From Phoronis australis (Eukaryota; Phoronida; Phoronidae): a DNA stretch of 60,000 nucleotides. The stretch is from assembly GCA_002633005.1 (NCBI GenBank), contig NMRA01000081.1:193995-253994 (forward strand), written 5' to 3'. Each line of letters begins with the position of its first letter. The stretch's first letter is position 1. The notes under the pieces were generated by a model. The model was given only the letters and a program-made list of their open reading frames with translations, had not been told where the DNA came from and did not search any database. Position numbers and translations under genes: made by a program. Shown here piece by piece: positions 24,581-37,400 of the stretch.

Positions 24581-24980
24581 GACAGTAGACAAACGGGAGG
24601 TCGGCAAAAACGCATGACGAGATTAGTTACGCGACGTTTTTGAAGATTATCTTGCACCGAGAGTCACGTTAATGTCTTAGAAGTACATGCATCCTTGGAT
24701 ACTTCTCCGGGTGAAGGTGTCTCGTATTTTAATCGTTGGAAGTTCTGGTGAGTTAACTTGCCCAGCATTGACACTGTGCAGTGCACTCGCAGTCATTGAC
24801 ACTGGCTGACTGGCGAGCGGCAGAACGGTAGCATCGAACAGTAACTCTGTTGTCTAGTAATTTGCTATACGAGTCTAGAACAGACTGGCAGCTAGACACA
24901 GTGTTTGCTACTCTCTTTTATTTACATTACTGTTGTTTGTTTAGAAACTCGCTTTCAGCCATTCAGTTTCAGTAGCGAGT

Positions 24981-25071
24981 TAGACAGTGACCACTGTCTC
25001 TACTAGTCTAGGTCCGGTGGCTCAGAGCATACTGAGCCAGAGTCGAGACTGTGGACTGTGGTCACTGTCTA
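24981..25071. repeat. Nested inverted repeat (large hairpin)
   Basis: TAGACAGTGACCAC (24981-24994) pairs perfectly with GTGGTCACTGTCTA (25058-25071). Inside it, GGCTCAG (25019-25025) pairs with CTGAGCC (25032-25038) around a 6-nt loop. If transcribed as a 5' leader it would form a two-part stem. Confidence 0.8.
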
Positions 25072-25934
25072 GTAGTGAGTGGCCCTGGCCTGGCTGGATG
25101 GGCAGTGGTTTGACAGTTTTTGACACTCTGGAGGAGTGAGGGCACTGGTCTGATTTAGAGAACCAGGTTCATCCACTGCATAACTGACCCATTTTTCAGT
25201 TGCCTTGGGGGGGATGTCCCTCTAACGTTAGCCAGCCGTATCCTTGGGTGCTGGAGTGATTGTTAGATAAGTGGCCCTAACTAGACAGCGTGTCTCCGTA
25301 AGATTGGTGGTATAGTCGCATTTTTGTGGATAGGTAGGTAGGCTACAAAATTGTGGCCATCGTGCAGGTCGACGAAGGGTTGAGTTAAGTTGTCATCAGG
25401 TTTGGAGTGTATTATAAATCCATTATCGGGGTTGCTTAGGTATTGCGTTAACGTAGTGAAATTCAGTGCAACCGTTCGTCTTGCAACCATACACTTCACC
25501 ATTTTGAAACCTGAGTTCATTAAGCATGACACAATGATTACCCCGTGTCTTGCATTGTCATGCAGATGCGCAACAAAAATGGCGAGTTTTCAAAAATTGA
25601 GGACGAATTTTCACATTAGACTCTTTCTTGCATTGATATATGTGCTGGAAGCGAGTTTCATAAATTGCATATAGACAGGACTTGTGCTCGAAATATTCCA
25701 TAGGTCGATCAGGCTAATGAATCAAGATTGAGAGTCCTGCTGAAATGTTGCATGCTAGTCCATCAAAACTGTTTCTTTTGAAAAGTATGCCAATGCTTTT
25801 CTTTTATATTCAAGTCACAATTAGCTTTAATCAAATTGATTTTATGTGATGATTTGTTCTTTGGATTATGGTTGAAATTGACTTGGCTGCCCGGAACCAC
25901 TTCATTACGACTGGCTAGTGGCCATTGCCACAAA

Positions 25935-26094
25935 CTCAGCTTCAAGTCTTCTTCATTGTAACATTGCTCAGCTTCAAGTCTTCTTCATTGTAACATTGCT
26001 CAGCTTCAAGTCTTCTTCATTGTAACATTGCTCAGCTTCAAGTCTTCTTCATTGTAACATTGCTCAGCTTCAAGTCTTCTTCATTGTAACATTG
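25935..26094. repeat. 32-bp minisatellite, five copies
   Basis: Five units of exactly 32 bp, each beginning CTCAGCTTCAAGTCTTCTTC (first base of the first copy at 25935), fill 160 bp with no spacers. No coding role was seen. Confidence 0.93.
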
Positions 26095-28260
26095 CTACCA
26101 TACAAGTTGATTGTGACAAGCCTTGTTTGCAGTGCTTGAAGTATAAACTTTGAAAGTAATCCTGCTAAAAGACACTTTAGACGGATATTAGAGGTGCGGG
26201 AGGAAAGTGATTCTCTGAGATCAGCCTCAGCACGTAATGGTGCAGCTAAACTCTTCTCAATTAATGTCAAGAGTATTTTAAGCATATTTTGGTGGTAAAA
26301 TCTCTGGGTTTGATTTTAGAAAATGAGTCCTTGATAACTGCAAGAATTGACGACTTGTTGTTTTATTAGCGCTTGGTAAAACCTTATCCCAAAATATGTT
26401 GTTTTTTGTAAATTGGATAATGTCCCTTTAAACATGTATACTTGTAGCAGCCATAAAACGGGTCCCAAATTGATCATTTTTCAAATGAGAAATTGTGTTG
26501 AGCTGAGAAAGAACTCACTGTCATTGCTCAGGACCAGGCTGGGTGCTGAAAATGATTAGCCATGACTAGCGGAGTAGAGCCTGGTCTCAAGAGCAATAAC
26601 AGCCTGTCAGTTCTGTCCCAAGTCCTAAAGACATTTCTTATTTGATTAAGGAACAATGTGAAAAAAATTGGAGAACAGGTTTATGAGTCCTTATACAGGT
26701 CTTAAGTTATTACTAGAACTCTACCTTTTTGTTTTAGTTTCTACTTGGGATGCGATTCAAGCGTCTCATCGCCTGTGTGTGTGATACTTGCTGGCTTCAT
26801 GGCTTTTGTAACTGTGTGAATGAAAACAGTGAAACCTGTTTTTGTCTAATGTACATCAACTGTATCTGTATTCATAGTTTGTGATTGAGGTCATAAACAG
26901 ATTACAACAGACTGATTATAGTTCTGGGGTCATCTCTCCAGGTCAGAAATTGAATGTATTTTTAATGTGAATGATTCATAAAATGTCTCTCTCCTCAATG
27001 CCTTCAAATCTCTATTGTCGCCGCCTCGTCCTCAATTTCCCATCACAGTACAAACATTTATGCCTTTTTACTCCGTTTCAGTCCACCTCTATCAATGTTA
27101 ATACGTTTCCAAGTTTGAAGTACATTGAACTTAAAGCATTTTTGTATTTTATGGTGGAAGCCTTGCCGTAACCTCTATATTAATGTAGACATTACTCCAT
27201 CTCCTCCCACTTGTTTATATTGTATGTCACAGGGTAACATATGAACCCACTCCACATGCCTTGACATTCACAGTTTGTTTACTCCATCAACTAGACCTTT
27301 ATTCGAGGCTGGCATTAATATTCCATGTGGCTACACTAGTAACATCAGCTGAGTCCCAAGTTAATGTCTTAGTGAACTGGGGCTCTAATAACTGGCAGGA
27401 GGATTACCATCAACATGTTTTCCGTGAGTTGCAGGTTTTATAGTCACATAGCTATGTGGAATTTTGTTTGGAAAAATTTCTTCAATTTCCAAGGAAATAA
27501 GCTCTTTATGGTGCAGTTGCAAATGCCTATAGATGGTATTGTTGACACTTGTGGATTTTTTGTGATCTTGTGCCCTAATTTGAGACATACTAATTGTTTC
27601 CATTATGCACTAGATCTGGTCCCAGGCTTTAATCTCTGTATTCAAAATTCTTCTTGAAAATTGTCCATCTGCATGTCCTGCTTCGACTAAACTTGGCAAA
27701 TCTGTACCCAATCTGTACTGTGATTGGTTAAATTTTGAGTTTGTCGCGTCTCAGTTTGTAGTTTAGGCCCTGGACTCAGTTGGAACAACATTTAGAAAAC
27801 GAAATTAAGTTTTCTTGGTGCAAATTTGACTGTTGCCTTCCACATGACTTACTCTTTATCCTGTAAATCATGATGCCTTAAATAGACTTTCACTGTAGTT
27901 CCCAGTTTTTCCTGGAGAGTTTAAATTGTTTATTATTGCATTGAGAGATCACTAGTCTGCAGCCTGAGAAAAGCTTGGCATTTTTAAGGAACAGCCTCCA
28001 GGCTTTGAAATAAATTGTTCCGCTTTTTCATGGGGTTTTGGTGACAGTAATACGTCATGTCACTATTAAGTCAGCACAGGTAGTAATCTGAATTGTGCTG
28101 TGTACCTCTTCTCTGGCTAGCTTGTTGCTTAATTCATAAAGCAGTCCTGCTTTGTGTGTCAAAGGATACACTGTTGCCTATTGACATCAAGTATTTGGCA
28201 TGCTTTGCTTTCATCCCAGGTGTTGTACAGTGTGTTTGATTTGTACTTCTTTGGTTGTAG

Positions 28261-28418
28261 TCAGCGAGCCGGAAAATGTTCAGCTTCATGAAGAAACACG
28301 ATAAGGAAGGGAAAGAGAAGAAGAAGGAGAAAAAAGAGAAAAAGGAAAAGGCCAAGAAGCCCCCGATGACCCAGGATGAGCTGAAGAGGCTTGACGAGGT
28401 GAAGAAGGGCCTCTTCAG
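28261..28418 (+). CDS. MYO18A: Myosin XVIII exon 1: start codon and Lys/Glu-rich region
   Basis: The acceptor TTGGTTGTAG ends at 28260, then 15 nt of leader, then ATG at 28276. It encodes [20 protein letters not shown] and on to GLF. Donor AG|GTGCGT after 28418 in phase 2. In the family this region binds actin and is part of the long isoform. Confidence 0.88.
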
Positions 28419-31400
28419 GTGCGTTGTTTTCCTCTATGATTTATTATATAACCTAATCGGACAATGTTTTGACATTTGGTAAAGTATTACCAATTTTGGC
28501 CAAAAATAATTGCCGAAATTGCATTTTTTCATTTTTCAATCGCTTTGAACATTGTTCTGAATGCTCACAATTTTTCAAGATATTGTCTGTTGGTAGCTGT
28601 GCTCCAAAACATGTTGGTGCTATGCATCCTGTCTGGAAAAACGAGGAAACAAAATTTCACGTCTGCCACTTTGTGTCCTGAATTAGTGAGATTATACCAT
28701 TATATGGTGTAACTATGAATTATTGTCTTAATTTTTGATGAAAACTCATCGGGGTGTAGTATGAGCACAATTCACTGTAAAAGATTGATCATTTTCCCTT
28801 CAACTTTCTTGGATCAGTAGTTTGCCATAATGGCTGAGATGCCCTTCATTGACCAAATTTGAAATTTGGCATGTGTTATTAATCAATTTGCTTATATGAA
28901 ATTGTTATGAAATGCCACAGATTACTGTCTCTGTGTGTCAAATCCTGCCTGACAGTGCAATTTTATTGACAACTGTAGTTGGAGAACTGCATTTGAGAGT
29001 ACAGTTCCCTTGGTGCACTGTTGCTGATTAGTGAATATTGCTTTGTTGTATCTATTGTTGTATGTTCTCAAGTAGCTCTGGGCATTTGTAAAATCTCACT
29101 AATTCCAGACAAAAGTAATTGCCAAAAGTGCCCTTTTTCTTTCTTCAATGACTTCTACCACTGTTTTAAATGCCCATGATTTTTCAAAATGTTTCTGATG
29201 GTAGCTGTGCAACAGAATTTGAACGTGGGTGACCATTGATTTGGTACTACTAATCTTTTAAAGAGAATAAGTTGAAAATGAAATTTCACCTGTCTGCAAT
29301 ATTGTGTTCTTAATCGGTGAGATTTTGCTGTAGTCTTATTTGGTTGATGTTTGTTTTATTTTTGTTGTGAAGTCGTTCTTCTCGTATTATGTACTGTTCC
29401 ACTTTCATGCTGTCTCTAGAGACACATTTCACGTCCGTCTGCTTCCATCTATTTTATTGATCAGCTTTTATCCAAGACCTCATTTACAAGTTGAATCATG
29501 ACTAATACAAGTTGAATCATGGCTACTGAAACAGCAGAGTTACATCCTTGTTTTCAGTGCCACACAATCGGACAATTGTTATCTGGTTATTTTTTATCAA
29601 ACAGGAGGCGTAGTGACCGATCACACAAAGGTGACGGAGATAATGCTAGCACTGGCAGTACGGGAAGTGGTTCAAACAGTCCCAGGGCATCATGGGTGGG
29701 GAGGGGACGGCATAAATCTCCAGATGTGGAGAGTGCAGGTAGTTCAGACTCCACACCCCGAGAAGAGAGACCTGTCGAACAGATGTTCTCGAATCAGAAA
29801 CATGTCGAGCTGAAGTCCTCTGTTAAAGCCAGCGAACCTCCCAAGCCAAAACCTCGAAGTATTCTCAAGGAGAAGTCTCACTATGGGCCAAAGATGGTGT
29901 CGCAGAATATGAATTCCAGCCTCATTGACCCCGAACTAGTGGAGGCGAATACAGCACTGAATGAAAACATGTCAGGCGTTGTCGGAGAACCTATGAATAT
30001 AACTGTGCCTGCAGTTCCACCGAAGAAACGACCCTCATCTACACATAGTGCAAAACGACCATCTTCACAGCACAACGGTAACACTACACCGTCGTTCACA
30101 ATCCCCCCTCCTCCAACTGAAGAGCCTCCTAAAGAGGCCCCTCCCAGAAGTCCTGCTGACAAGACATACGGCGTGGAGTTGAAGCTGCCTGGTTTCGCCC
30201 CTCCCAAACCACCTCGTGTTCGCGAGCTGACATTGAAACGTCAACCAGCTGGTGATTTTGGGTTCACCTTAAGACGGGGCAATGTGATAGAACGAGGGCC
30301 TGATGGAGAGGAAAATAAAAAGCCCGTCGTGTTTGCCGAGCCTGGCACTGGACTACGGAACGTTAACACAGGCCTGTTACCCGGCGATCGCCTGGTTGAG
30401 GTCAACGGGACTAACGTTGAGCACAAAAGTCGTGAGCAGATCATTGAATTGATTCGTAAGTCGAAGGATAGCGCCGTGTTGAAGGTACAGCCTATACCTG
30501 AACTGAGCGAACTGAGCATGAGGTCGGGAATGGATGGTAGTCTACACGTGCTGAGTGATCAGAATGTGAAGGCGGGGAGCCTTCAGAGGAGTGGCAGCAA
30601 GAGACACAAGAAGGGAATGGTAAGTGAAGATCTTCTCTCTGCATCTAGTCAAACATGGTACTGCACCATGTTTAGAAATATTGTGTCAGACCTAAAAAGC
30701 TCTCTGCCAGCAATGTTTAAAAAGCCGTTTTTTACTTTACTAGGCAAGTTATAGGTTATAGTGTTTCATGAATGACATGCTTAGTGAGTGGAATTAATGT
30801 GTCCCTTGAGTTGTTTCTGTGCAGTTAGGATCTTGACTCTTGAGTGAGCACAACTTATGCAGCTAGTCTTACCAGGTGTTTCATCTCCAAGTGAATGAAT
30901 ATGGTGTTCCCATCTGAGGGTGTTCTAAGTTAGTGGTCATCACATTTTGGATTGCAAAAATTGTTGCCTTTAACAATGACTCCTTCTGTTCACTGACCTG
31001 CTGACCTGTTATCACATCAAGTACTGATATAATGGTAGCTAATAGTTGTTGTGAATGTAAAGAATGCATTTCTTGTATTGTTAGGCTGCTCTGGTTACCA
31101 ATGTACACTGCCTTAATAACACATAACAAGCTATGCAGTGTCTCTTGCTGCCTCTTGGTTGTCATTAAATGTGTTGTTCTGATAAGACCCTCCAGTTGGC
31201 AGTTACAGTACTAAAATGTCCATTACCATCTGTGAAGTGGACTATTCACTTGTTTTATCAGATCAACTCAAGAGGTGCCGCTAAATTGGTTACGTTTTCT
31301 TTTCTCATTTGTGTAAGTTTTCTCTTCAGTGGTAAGAAGTTTTGGTTTATTATGTTTTAGGCCCTGGTGAGGTAAAGTCATCTGTTCCATTATGCACCTG

Positions 31401-34400
31401 TATAGATGTTGTTATCTAACAGTTAAATGCTTCAGATTATATGAGGGTTATAATCAAAGCATTGGAAAATTTGTGCTCTATACATATTATGTGAGGGTAA
31501 CATCTATTGTTGGTCAGTCCCTTTGCTGCCACTCCAACAATGCCATTATGTACAACCTATCACTGTTTGCCCCAAGGTGTGGTGTATCTTCAGGTGCACT
31601 TGCCTTATCTCCCTGGATTTGACCAATCGCACTGTTCTGTGTCCTCCATGCCTACTTGAAGGACCTGCAAGTGCTTCACTGTTTAATGGGCTTTACTTCC
31701 CTCATTAAACAACCATTTGGGATATTTGTCTTTCAGGCACAATACAGCTAATGGTCTATTCTCATTGTTTTTCCATCTGGTGATGGTTGTTTAGATTGTT
31801 GCCTACAATCAGTTTGGTTGAAGTTGTCTGACAATCTGTCTGTGAATAGTTGGCCCATCTGTGCTAAAGCACTCTGGAGAAGACTGACTGGGAATAACTG
31901 TATGAGCTGAACTTGCTAATGACACCAAGAGGAGAGTGCCTTGAACATAACAGTGCTGTCCAACCAGGGAGATGATAATTTTATTGAAACTTCACCTATT
32001 CGCATAGACAGTTGGGTCAGGACTCGATTTGGCGACCTGCCACTCGCCAGTGCGAGGGTATGTTTTATTGGCGACACAGTAAAAGTCCCAAGTAGCTGCG
32101 TAGCCACCAGATTTTTTCGAGTTGCAGCCAAGTCAGACAATTAGGAATTCAGTTCGAAATTGATGGTGACTTCCCAGCTTTAAATATTAAAAACATTTGT
32201 TACCAAAAACAATACTTTAGTGAAAACAATTGTTCTGTTTATTTCATCAAATAAGTACGTCTGTCACTCTCAGCATACATCGGAGCACGCACTCTAACTA
32301 CTACAGGAAGTAGTTGTACTGCATTTTCGTGCGGCCATTTGTTCCTTGCGCTGTGGCAAGTTCCAGATGTTCCAATGGTTTATGCAGGCCAGGACACTTG
32401 GAGGGTTTCCTTGTTTTGGTGAGCTCATTTCAAATTTAGCAACCGCCCCCCCCGCAATGTTTGCAGGTCTCATCTGCCCAGTTGAATATAAACAGTGGTG
32501 CTGGTGTCACGGTGTGGTGCTGGTGTCACGGTGTGGTGCTGGTGTCANNNNNNNNNNNNNNNNNNNNNNNNNNNNNNNNNNNNNNNNNNNNNNNNNNNNN
32601 NNNNNNNNNNNNNNNNNNNNNNNNNNNNNNNNNNNNNNNNNNNNNNNNNNNNNNNNNNNNNNNNNNNNNNNNNNNNNNNNNNNNNNNNNNNNNNNNNNNN
32701 NNNNNNNNNNNNNNNNNNNNNNNNNNNNNNNNNNNNNNNNNNNNNNNNNNNNNNNNNNNNNNNNNNNNNNNNNNNNNNNNNNNNNNNNNNNNNNNNNNNN
32801 NNNNNNNNNNNNNNNNNNNNNNNNNNNNNNNNNNNNNNNNNNNNNNNNNNNNNNNNNNNNNNNNNNNNNNNNNNNNNNNNNNNNNNNNNNNNNNNNNNNN
32901 NNNNNNNNNNNNNNNNNNNNNNNNNNNNNNNNNNNNNNNNNNNNNNNNNNNNNNNNNNNNNNNNNNNNNNNNNNNNNNNNNNNNNNNNNNNNNNNNNNNN
33001 NNNNNNNNNNNNNNNNNNNNNNNNNNNNNNNNNNNNNNNNNNNNNNNNNNNNNNNNNNNNNNNNNNNNNNNNNNNNNNNNNNNNNNNNNNNNNNNNNNNN
33101 NNNNNNNNNNNNNNNNNNNNNNNNNNNNNNNNNNNNNNNNNNNNNNNNNNNNNNNNNNNNNNNNNNNNNNNNNNNNNNNNNNNNNNNNNNNNNNNNNNNN
33201 NNNNNNNNNNNNNNNNNNNNNNNNNNNNNNNNNNNNNNNNNNNNNNNNNNNNNNNNNNNNNNNNNNNNNNNNNNNNNNNNNNNNNNNNNNNNNNNNNNNN
33301 NNNNNNNNNNNNNNNNNNNNNNNNNNNNNNNNNNNNNNNNNNNNNNNNNNNNNNNNNNNNNNNNNNNNNNNNNNNNNNNNNNNNNNNNNTTGTTCGTTGT
33401 CTCCAATATTGAAAGTAGGCTTTGACAACAGATCTGCACTGGATGGGAAGATCTTGTTGGTTAGCTGCAGTCAAATGCTAAAAACCAATTTTTGTCCATT
33501 CAGGGACGGTGCAGAAGCGATACGTATCCCCTCTGCACGGTACAAGCCTTCAAACCTAAAAAACAAAGGTTACGTGAAAACTGACGTGATAGATTTCCAT
33601 TTCAACGCGTAATAGATTTCCAGAAGACATATGATAGGGAGTAAACAAATACTAGTCTAATGCAATGGATATTTATCACTCACGTACCCTTTGCCATTGG
33701 GATTGGATTGTAATCTTACTGACTCGTTAACCTGTATCGAGTTGACACCATAAACATTCAGCATTGATTGATATAACTGTCACTGATAAACTTTTAGAAA
33801 TCATTCCAAACAATAATAATGCTTTGATGTACGAAAAGATCCCGATTGCTACGTCAAGTATCGTATCACATATCACAACGTACAAAGATTAACCAGACTC
33901 TGGCTGGCGACTGACTGCCGCGAAGTCGACATCGGCGAGTGCCTCAGTTAACAGGCATCGGTAGAATAATCATGGAATAATCGTTAAAATAATCACAAAC
34001 CTTACCTTTGTATGATGTCGTGCTTACTTCCTCTCATAGAAGCACCCTTTTTACGCAATCTCAGATTTAGTTGGCACGGCTGAAAGCCATTTCACCATGT
34101 ATTTAAAGGGCTCGCGAAATCGAGGCTGTTAATCTATCACCACTAGTACACGCACGCCCTCTAGTTATTGTAGATTTTCCGAATAGCCCCATTGTCACTG
34201 GTATCCTGCTGTTAAGCTGCTGTGTTCAATCTTTTTACATGAATGACTCATGACTGGCCTAGACAGCTGCTGAAGGATAAAGCAGCTTACATTTTAGACA
34301 TATCAGATTCACAATTGAGTTTCCAAAAATGGCTGTCTTGTATTGTACCTATTCAGACACTATTTTCTGTCTTTTGTCACTTGTAAACTGTGCAGGTTTG

Positions 34401-37400
34401 AGGCTTTGAGCCCCAGGCAAGTCTTAAAATAACCTCACCCTGCTAACATGTATCTCATTTAGAATCTGAAATAACAGAAACTTGTTGTTCTTATGTGACG
34501 GTTTTGCTTTTCATCAAACTTATGTCAAGTTTCATAGGTACTTGTTAATTAACCTATCTGAATTTCAATGAGAACGAAAGGATTTTTTCCTCTAAAAGTC
34601 CAATTCTTGAGTTGAAAGCAGTTCACAGATTCATTTTGTAGCCATACATTTTCATTCGTGGTTTCACAGCCAATTGAGATTTCCAAGACATTATCTTTTG
34701 CATTTTCTTATTTTCATGTTGCCATATTCTGACAGATTTATGACTTGTAAAAACAAACACGATTCAGTCGTTTCACTGATATGTAAACATTCAACCACTT
34801 CTTTCTGTCTGCCATTACTATTATTTGTTTTTAAGCTGTTTTGAGGGCCATTCTAAATTCTTGTCCAAACATTAGTTGTTATGCTGCATGTATGAATTAC
34901 TAAAGCGTGAGCCTTACACAGTGCCATCTGGTGACTGAGGTATCCATGATTGATAATGCACCCACGATTAACATCCTTATTATTTCTGCAGAATTATCAA
35001 GTTACAGTATGATGGTCTTGCCTTTTACATTTCTGTTTCTAAGTTCCATACACCAACAGCCTTGTCATCTTGTTTTCTGAACCACGTTTGCAAAATCTTT
35101 TGATTTTTGAACAAGTTGGAGTAGAACAGCAAGCAGGCAATTGAGCAATTTTCATTTTTGAAAATATGTAGATAGTTCTGAAATGGTTAAATTTTCATTT
35201 GCTGCTTGTCAGGATACAACATATCTAGTTACCAGTTTCCAGAGACACTTGATTTGTAGAGTGTCAATCATGGGTAAACACTTTGTGAGCTAAGTTACCT
35301 ATAAATAATAGGACACAATTGGTCATTTCCCATTAAAATGTCCATAAACCTTTTCTTTTAATCTGACAATGTGAAAATGGATTTGTTGCATGCAGGTGAA
35401 CATGATTGTAGATTAGGAACAATCAAGTTGGATATTTTGTTGCCATAAATATGTAGAACGTTAATAAGTAAGCTTCCACTGTTACAAGTATCAATTGGTG
35501 TGTTGGTATTATAACACCTGCATTTTTATGATAGGAGTGCAAAATTATTGATTAATGATGTAGGCCATCTGTTTTGATTTTTGATGAATTATTAACTTTG
35601 CGAACAGTGTTTAACGTGGTCACAGTCGAAGTGTGTTGTGATGTACACAATTTGGTAAATTGACAGCGATAGAGTACCGTATAGTTCATCACAAAATCCC
35701 TTTGCAGTAGAAATGCTGTCTCATCTGCAAATCAAACTCGCAGTCCACCATGTTGAATTGAAGGAGTTCGCCCAAAAGTTTGCCTTCAAACTATGGTGTC
35801 AATAGTTGAATATTAATGGGTACCAAATAATTGTTGTTGGTTTTCCTTTGGATAAGCTTTGATTTCAAGTATGTTCTGATAACGAAGTTTTGAGCTCGCC
35901 TTAAATCTCATTTACGCGACTAGTTTACTACTGACATAGAATAAGGTGAAACGGCGCAACTACCGTATGTGTGTAAACAGAAGTTGACACAAACGAGGTG
36001 TTCATTTCTGAGGTAGAACAACTCGCACCTGATCATCTCATTTTGTGTCAGTTATATAATTATATCTAAACACAAAACTGTGACAAGGTGGATAGGCATA
36101 CTTACTGGTGATAATTTTTGCACCTTATTTATGAATTTGTCTTTTAGTTCTCTGAGCAATTTTTTCCAATAATTTCTTCAAAACTTGCATTATTTTTTCT
36201 TTCTCAGCTGCTACAGCAAATACCGCCATTTACAACCCTGAGCATGGGCACTCCAACTAATTGTTTACAACTAGACAATGTCACAGCCTCTACTTAGCAA
36301 CTCGGTGATGCTCCTATAGGAGTTCCTCCTTAGGAGGCCTTTGATGTCTCCATTTCCTTCGAACTCAAACAAGTACTCCCATAATCAAACTTTTTTTTGA
36401 ACAGTCCTTCATTCAGTTTCTCTAATTGGCAAGTGGCCATTTTTAAAACTGCACGCGCCAAAAGATATGACGTCATTTCTCCTGGCTCACGCAGTGTTGA
36501 AAATGGCCAGTTCGGGCAACTGAACGAAGGACTGCTCGAAAAAAGTTTGGTTACAGCAGTTAAAGACAGTGATATGGCCTCCTAAGGTGTCCCTCTATGT
36601 GCAAAAGGTACTTATAGCAATGTGACTTTTATGAGGCATAATACGCCGAAAAGCTTTCGGCATATCAAGCGCTTATGGGAGCAGCAATGTCTACTGCTAA
36701 GTAGTACTGTCTTGTATGTTACTTGCACCTTGCCACTGTATCTGAGTTGTGTGTGTGTTTGTAGAGTTCCTGTTGGTACCGATCTTGCACGGTGTTGCAT
36801 ATAGCATTGTTGGGGGCTTAATTCACTTTCTGATGTGCTGTTGAGGTGTTTCAGTTTACCAATGATTTGTACAATATTGGCTCAAATTTTTTTCCTACCC
36901 GAAACCACATATTGCATTCTATAGAATTTAGTTGCAAAATGGCTTTTCTTCTGTGAAGGAAGTGTATTTGCTACTTTGTTTATTTAAAATTGATTTAGCC
37001 CCATTACGTTCATGAAATGGGTCTCGTTCATGAAATGGGTCTCGTTCATGAAATGGGTCTCACTTCATTTCTTACTGTGACAGGATTCCAGTCCTGTTAC
37101 CAACTCAAGTCACAGGCAATGCCTACACGTACCATTTTCCATTTCTAGGGTTTGCAAACCTCAATAAACTCTGAAGCGTTTTCTTGTGTCGCTGAAAGTT
37201 TTGATGATAGTTTCAGGACCTAGGTTTTTTTAGGAAAATGTACATTCATGGGTACCATTAATAGCAAAACAACAGGGTCGTTAACATGACCAAATTTTGC
37301 ATGATATAAATGTTCAAGATAAAATCTCAAAAACGCTGTTAAAGTTTTCTAATTAATTGTTTCGTTTTCATTCTATGAGACTAAGTTTTCCATAAAAATC

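Larger units (their letters stand above)
22801..28260. other. Gene-poor stretch upstream of the myosin start exon
   Basis: No coding exon recognised. The part at 24400-25200 is less AT-rich and has a YY1-like site and strong inverted repeats, so the promoter and a non-coding first exon of the myosin gene could lie there. The acceptor at 28260 implies such an upstream exon exists somewhere to the left. Confidence 0.45.

Noticed and set aside
24420-24617. A 65-codon frame in the putative promoter region
   Set aside because: Composition fits the local GC content and there is no similarity or matching splice site.
25935-26094. A CRISPR-like array
   Set aside because: Units follow each other without spacers, and the window is animal nuclear DNA; it is a minisatellite.
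32346-33612. Long frames of 300-380 codons across the first gap
   Set aside because: They consist mostly of undetermined bases, which hide stops.
33885-33960. A second, very small TTAA-flanked element
   Set aside because: GATTAACC and GTTAACAGG near each end suggested piggyBac-like termini, but the inner sequences do not pair.
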